From Iphinoe sp. HA4291-MV1 (GTDB lineage: Bacteria; Cyanobacteriota; Cyanobacteriia; Cyanobacteriales; Nostocaceae): a DNA stretch of 64,000 nucleotides. Below the pieces are notes generated by a model. The model ran no database searches, was not told the origin of the DNA, and saw only the letters and a program-made list of their open reading frames with translations. A program made the translations under genes and the position numbers. Shown one piece after another: positions 60,922 to 64,000 of this stretch. The stretch's first letter is position 1, and each line of letters opens with the position of its first letter. Location of the stretch: the NCBI GenBank assembly GCA_019359415.1, contig JAHHHH010000003.1, forward strand, positions 62,001 to 126,000, given 5' to 3'.

Positions 60922-63900
60922 TTAATATGGTGCAAAATCTTCAGATTCATTAATAGCTGCCAAAATGTTGTCAATGTCGCCTTGACTCCATTGACTTTCC
61001 TTAAACTCTGCAAAGTCGGAAGGAGTAAAGTTTTCTACTGAAGATGATTGGGAATTTGTAATTAGCGATCGCAACACCGCTACAAAATCATTAGCCAACC
61101 CCTCGACTGTTTCTCGTCGATGTACATTTTCGCTATATGTCCAATTCACAACGAGCTGAGCTTGGACAACTAAACCATTAATTTCTAAAAGATGGTTCCG
61201 CTTTCCACGTAGGCTACGGGGTGAGCCAGTTGATTCTTGAGAACGCTTAAATAAAGAAGACTCCGTTAAAGATTGCTCAAGCTTGCCGAGGTAGAGGAAA
61301 ACGACCTCTGCTTGTTGTAGCACTCGCAGTTTTTCTGTGATTAGTATATCATCACTCAAGTAGCGCAACACACCGTAACCTAAACCCTGATTAGGAAAAT
61401 TGTGCAGTTGCTCTTTAATCATCTTCAATGCTTCCCCTGGTTGAGAAGCCTCGCCAATTTCCAAAAGCACAGGGGCGATGTTGGTAAACCAGCCTACTGT
61501 CCGCGACAAATCTATATCGTCGAAAATGACATCCCGTCCATTGCCCTCTAAGTCTACCAACAGTGATTGTCTACCAGTCCATTTGCTAGTTGCTTGCACT
61601 AAGGCACTAAGCAGCACATCGTCCATTTGGACTTTATAAGCTTTTGTCACCTCTTCCAGCAATGCCTGTGTTTCTTCGACACTCAGTGTTACTGATATAG
61701 TCTGAGCCGATCGCACAGTATTAGCACCTCCTGTATAATCTACAGGCATTGGTGATACCCACTCACGCTCAGCTGCTAGCCAATACACCTGCTCTCTTTC
61801 TAACTCTATTGACTTTGCATACTCGATGAGTCGGAAAGACCACTGTTTGAACGAAGTCGTCTTTGGTGGAAATTTAACTGCTTTCCCCTGGCTCAACTGC
61901 TGGTATGCTGTTTGCAAATCTTCGAGCAAAATCCTCCAAGAGCCTACATCCACAACTAAATGGTGGATGACGAGCAGCAAGCGTTGTGGTTTTTGCTGTC
62001 CTAGGTCAAATAAAGCAACCCGTACGAGTGGACCTGATGACAGATTTAATGTTGTTTGCAACTTTGTACCTGCTGCATCAATTGCCTGTTGTTGCAACTG
62101 TTGTGACAGCATCGATAAATCAACTTGAGAGAAAGGCACAGATTCGTTGGGACTGGCATAAACTTGCTTGGTACCTGATTCTTCTGGCACAAAACGTAGA
62201 CGAAGTGCATCGTGGTGTACAAGCAAATGTTGCACAACCTGCTCTAATAGTACCGGGTCAAGCACTTGTTGTGCCTCTAGCAGAATTGCCTGGTTCCAGT
62301 GGTGCTCTTCAAGCAAATTTTGTTCAAAAAACCAGTGTTGGATAGGCACAAGCGGTAGTTCCCCTTGCACTAATCCCTGTTCAGTCAAGACGGTCTGAGT
62401 CCTCTTTGCTACCTCTGCTAACTGTGCAATTGTCGGGTATTCAAACAGATGCTGATTGGTAATTCGCAAACCTGCTTTATTGGCTCTAGCAGTAATCTGA
62501 ATACTGAGAAGAGAATCACCCCCTATCTCCAAAAAGTTGTCGTAAATGCCTACTTGCTCAATACCAAGGATTTCTTGCCAGATATTGGCAATGGTTTGCT
62601 CAACCTCATTTCTGGGAGCAACATAGTTGTTCCGTAAATTTGGTCTTGAGTGGAGTGAGTGTGAATCTATTGGATGTGAATGTTCTCTATTTTGTAAGGA
62701 TTCACGCTTAATCCATTGTTGGATTCTAGCTTGTAAATCAGTTGTTGAAATAACTATCTGAGTGATTGCATTTAGGGATAAAACACGTTGAAATACCTCT
62801 ACCCCTTCTTGATTTGTCATGAACAATTCAGTTGATATTTCTGGTTTGGCAGCCAGTTCAACTGCTAATTGACTAGTTAACCAATTATCCCAGTTTACAC
62901 TAATCCAAGGTGTAGAATTTGTCTGGTTATGCTTAGAAACGAAAGCATCAGCAAAAAAGTGTGCTGCTGGATAAGCCGCCATACCTAAGGCACCCACAAC
63001 AGATGATAAAGAGGATATCAACACACAGAAATCAAGCTCTATCCCTTGCAAAACTTTTTCTAATACAAACAATCCATGTCCATTTGCTTTGAGTTGCTTT
63101 TCACATTCGCTTTTACTAATCTCTTGAATAGTTCTAAATAACTTGATTCCGGCTGCATGGATAACTCCATTCATCTGACCAAAGTGTTTAATTGCCTGAG
63201 TCATTACAGCTTCCATTTGTGCTTCATTGGCAACATCAGCACTTGTCGTCAGAACTTCTGCACCGAGCTTTTCAAGTTCCTGCACTTTTAGTATCTTGCG
63301 GCTCACCTCATCCTGCTCGTCATGAGTCAAAAGCCATTCATTCCATTCGTCTTTTTTGGGAAAAGCTGAAGACCCCATTAGTATCAATTTTGCTTTCACT
63401 GTCTGGGCTAGGTATTCAGCAAGATCAAGACCTATGCCTCCTAGTCCACCAGTGATGAGGTAAACTCCTTCTTCTCTTAACCGAGTTTTGGCAGCAATAC
63501 TTAGTGGCTCATAAGATACGTGTGTAGAATTATTCCATCGGAATGGCTCAAAACTCTGTATCCAGCGATGATGCCCACGGTATGCAACAGCTGAGTCAGA
63601 TGGATTTGCTATTAGCTCTAAAAGAAGTTGGTTTATTAGCTGGTTTTCTTGAACAGTGCTTAAAGAGGAAATGATAACATCAATACTCCGGCAGGTGATG
63701 TTTGGATACTCTTGGGGAATGACCTTACACATTCCTAAGACGGTTGCTTTTTCTGGATTTAACCTTTCAATACCTGTGACGTCGTATGTATCGTTCGTCA
63801 CGATTAAAATATCTATAGGTTGAGTAATATCCTGTTTGCTAAGCGACTGAGCCAGGAATAGTAAACTATAAAAACCCAGAGTCTGACACTGTTCAAAGAA

Positions 63901-64000
63901 CTGATTCGGTGATTGTGTCTGCTCGTTTGGTATGAGACTCCATAGATGTGCTACTGCATCTGGAATTTGACCCAGTGCTTGCAATTCTGCAATCAAGGCA
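60922..64000 (-). CDS. PKS C-terminal part KR-ACP with terminal E-type domain
   Basis: The frame runs open to the right edge, so the gene's 5' part (presumably KS-AT) is outside. Visible order: KR structural and catalytic parts (window residues 1-360; YLITGGLGGIGL intact; YxxxN reads YPAAH, with His for Asn), ACP with FLEIGGDSLLSIQ near 495, then a condensation-superfamily domain of epimerase type 545-985: HHLVVDVGSWRILLEDL, GNGRDVIF.DIDLSRTVGWFT and PNQGLGYGVLRYL. E domains normally follow a PCP and invert the alpha carbon of an amino acid; one after a PKS ACP is unusual. The next NRPS begins with a C domain of the kind that takes such D-type donors. A short acidic tail ends the protein. Confidence 0.92.
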   Translation of the reverse strand, partial: ALIAELQALGQIPDAVAHLWSLIPNEQTQSPNQFFEQCQTLGFYSLLFLAQSLSKQDITQPIDILIVTNDTYDVTGIERLNPEKATVLGMCKVIPQEYPNITCRSIDVIISSLSTVQENQLINQLLLELIANPSDSAVAYRGHHRWIQSFEPFRWNNSTHVSYEPLSIAAKTRLREEGVYLITGGLGGIGLDLAEYLAQTVKAKLILMGSSAFPKKDEWNEWLLTHDEQDEVSRKILKVQELEKLGAEVLTTSADVANEAQMEAVMTQAIKHFGQMNGVIHAAGIKLFRTIQEISKSECEKQLKANGHGLFVLEKVLQGIELDFCVLISSLSSVVGALGMAAYPAAHFFADAFVSKHNQTNSTPWISVNWDNWLTSQLAVELAAKPEISTELFMTNQEGVEVFQRVLSLNAITQIVISTTDLQARIQQWIKRESLQNREHSHPIDSHSLHSRPNLRNNYVAPRNEVEQTIANIWQEILGIEQVGIYDNFLEIGGDSLLSIQITARANKAGLRITNQHLFEYPTIAQLAEVAKRTQTVLTEQGLVQGELPLVPIQHWFFEQNLLEEHHWNQAILLEAQQVLDPVLLEQVVQHLLVHHDALRLRFVPEESGTKQVYASPNESVPFSQVDLSMLSQQLQQQAIDAAGTKLQTTLNLSSGPLVRVALFDLGQQKPQRLLLVIHHLVVDVGSWRILLEDLQTAYQQLSQGKAVKFPPKTTSFKQWSFRLIEYAKSIELEREQVYWLAAEREWVSPMPVDYTGGANTVRSAQTISVTLSVEETQALLEEVTKAYKVQMDDVLLSALVQATSKWTGRQSLLVDLEGNGRDVIFDDIDLSRTVGWFTNIAPVLLEIGEASQPGEALKMIKEQLHNFPNQGLGYGVLRYLSDDILITEKLRVLQQAEVVFLYLGKLEQSLTESSLFKRSQESTGSPRSLRGKRNHLLEINGLVVQAQLVVNWTYSENVHRRETVEGLANDFVAVLRSLITNSQSSSVENFTPSDFAEFKESQWSQGDIDNILAAINESEDFAPY

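Noticed and set aside
18245-64000. Known cyanobacterial pathways such as microcystin, puwainaphycin, anachelin or synechobactin
   Set aside because: An embedded AMT recalls microcystin and lipopeptide clusters, but the Gly, Asp, His-like order, the paired SyrP-like oxygenases and the C* modules do not match any of them as I know them.

Overview
The window looks like chromosome from a filamentous, probably heterocyst-forming cyanobacterium. The evidence is the frequent GCGATCGC (HIP1) octamer, a petJ-type cytochrome c6, a PEP-CTERM protein, and the many short palindromic and heptamer repeats typical of Nostocales. The genus assignment is inference; no rRNA or other taxonomic marker is present.

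Bases 1-18200 are ordinary, mostly unlinked genes on both strands. They are: the 5' three quarters of alaS, a TnpB remnant, a CopZ-like metal-binding protein, a GGDEF protein, a stand-alone M41-like metalloprotease, a broken PAS gene, petJ, an RsmB/Nop2-type RNA methyltransferase, a type-2 malate/lactate dehydrogenase, an S41 protease, a MurJ C-terminal fragment, a secreted PEP-CTERM amidase whose end abuts a MITE-like element, ychF, a proline-rich small protein and an Orn/Lys/Arg decarboxylase-family enzyme. Between them lie several inverted-repeat elements.

Bases 18245-64000 are one side of a large hybrid PKS/NRPS cluster, all on the minus strand, running off the right edge. In transcription order (right to left): PKS end (KR-ACP-E); MycE-like methyltransferase; NRPS C-A(Gly)-PCP-C fused to a TauD/SyrP oxygenase; NRPS C*-A(Asp)-PCP; PKS KS-AT-KR-DH-ER-ACP; NRPS C-A(Gly)-PCP-C; free TauD/SyrP oxygenase; NRPS C*-A(His-like)-PCP; PKS KS-AT-aminotransferase-ACP; two sister methyltransferases; PKS KS-AT-KR-ACP-TE; then a TauD oxygenase, a JmjC/cupin oxygenase, a third methyltransferase and a free aminotransferase.

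The most interesting feature is a duplicated block: Gly module plus SyrP-like oxygenase, then a C* module (condensation domain lacking the catalytic HH), then a PKS. One copy has the oxygenase fused and an Asp-type adenylation code; the other has it separate and a His-like code. SyrP-family enzymes hydroxylate the beta carbon of carrier-bound Asp or His, so I infer a product with beta-hydroxy-Asp and beta-hydroxy-His, i.e. possibly a metal-chelating lipopeptide or polyketide-peptide. The predicted order over the visible modules is ketide - Gly - (OH)Asp - reduced ketide - Gly - (OH)His - amino ketide - ketide, with thioesterase release. The cluster also shows recent remodelling: a PKS remnant between two methyltransferases, swapped gene starts, and repeat sequences inserted in frame inside synthetase genes.
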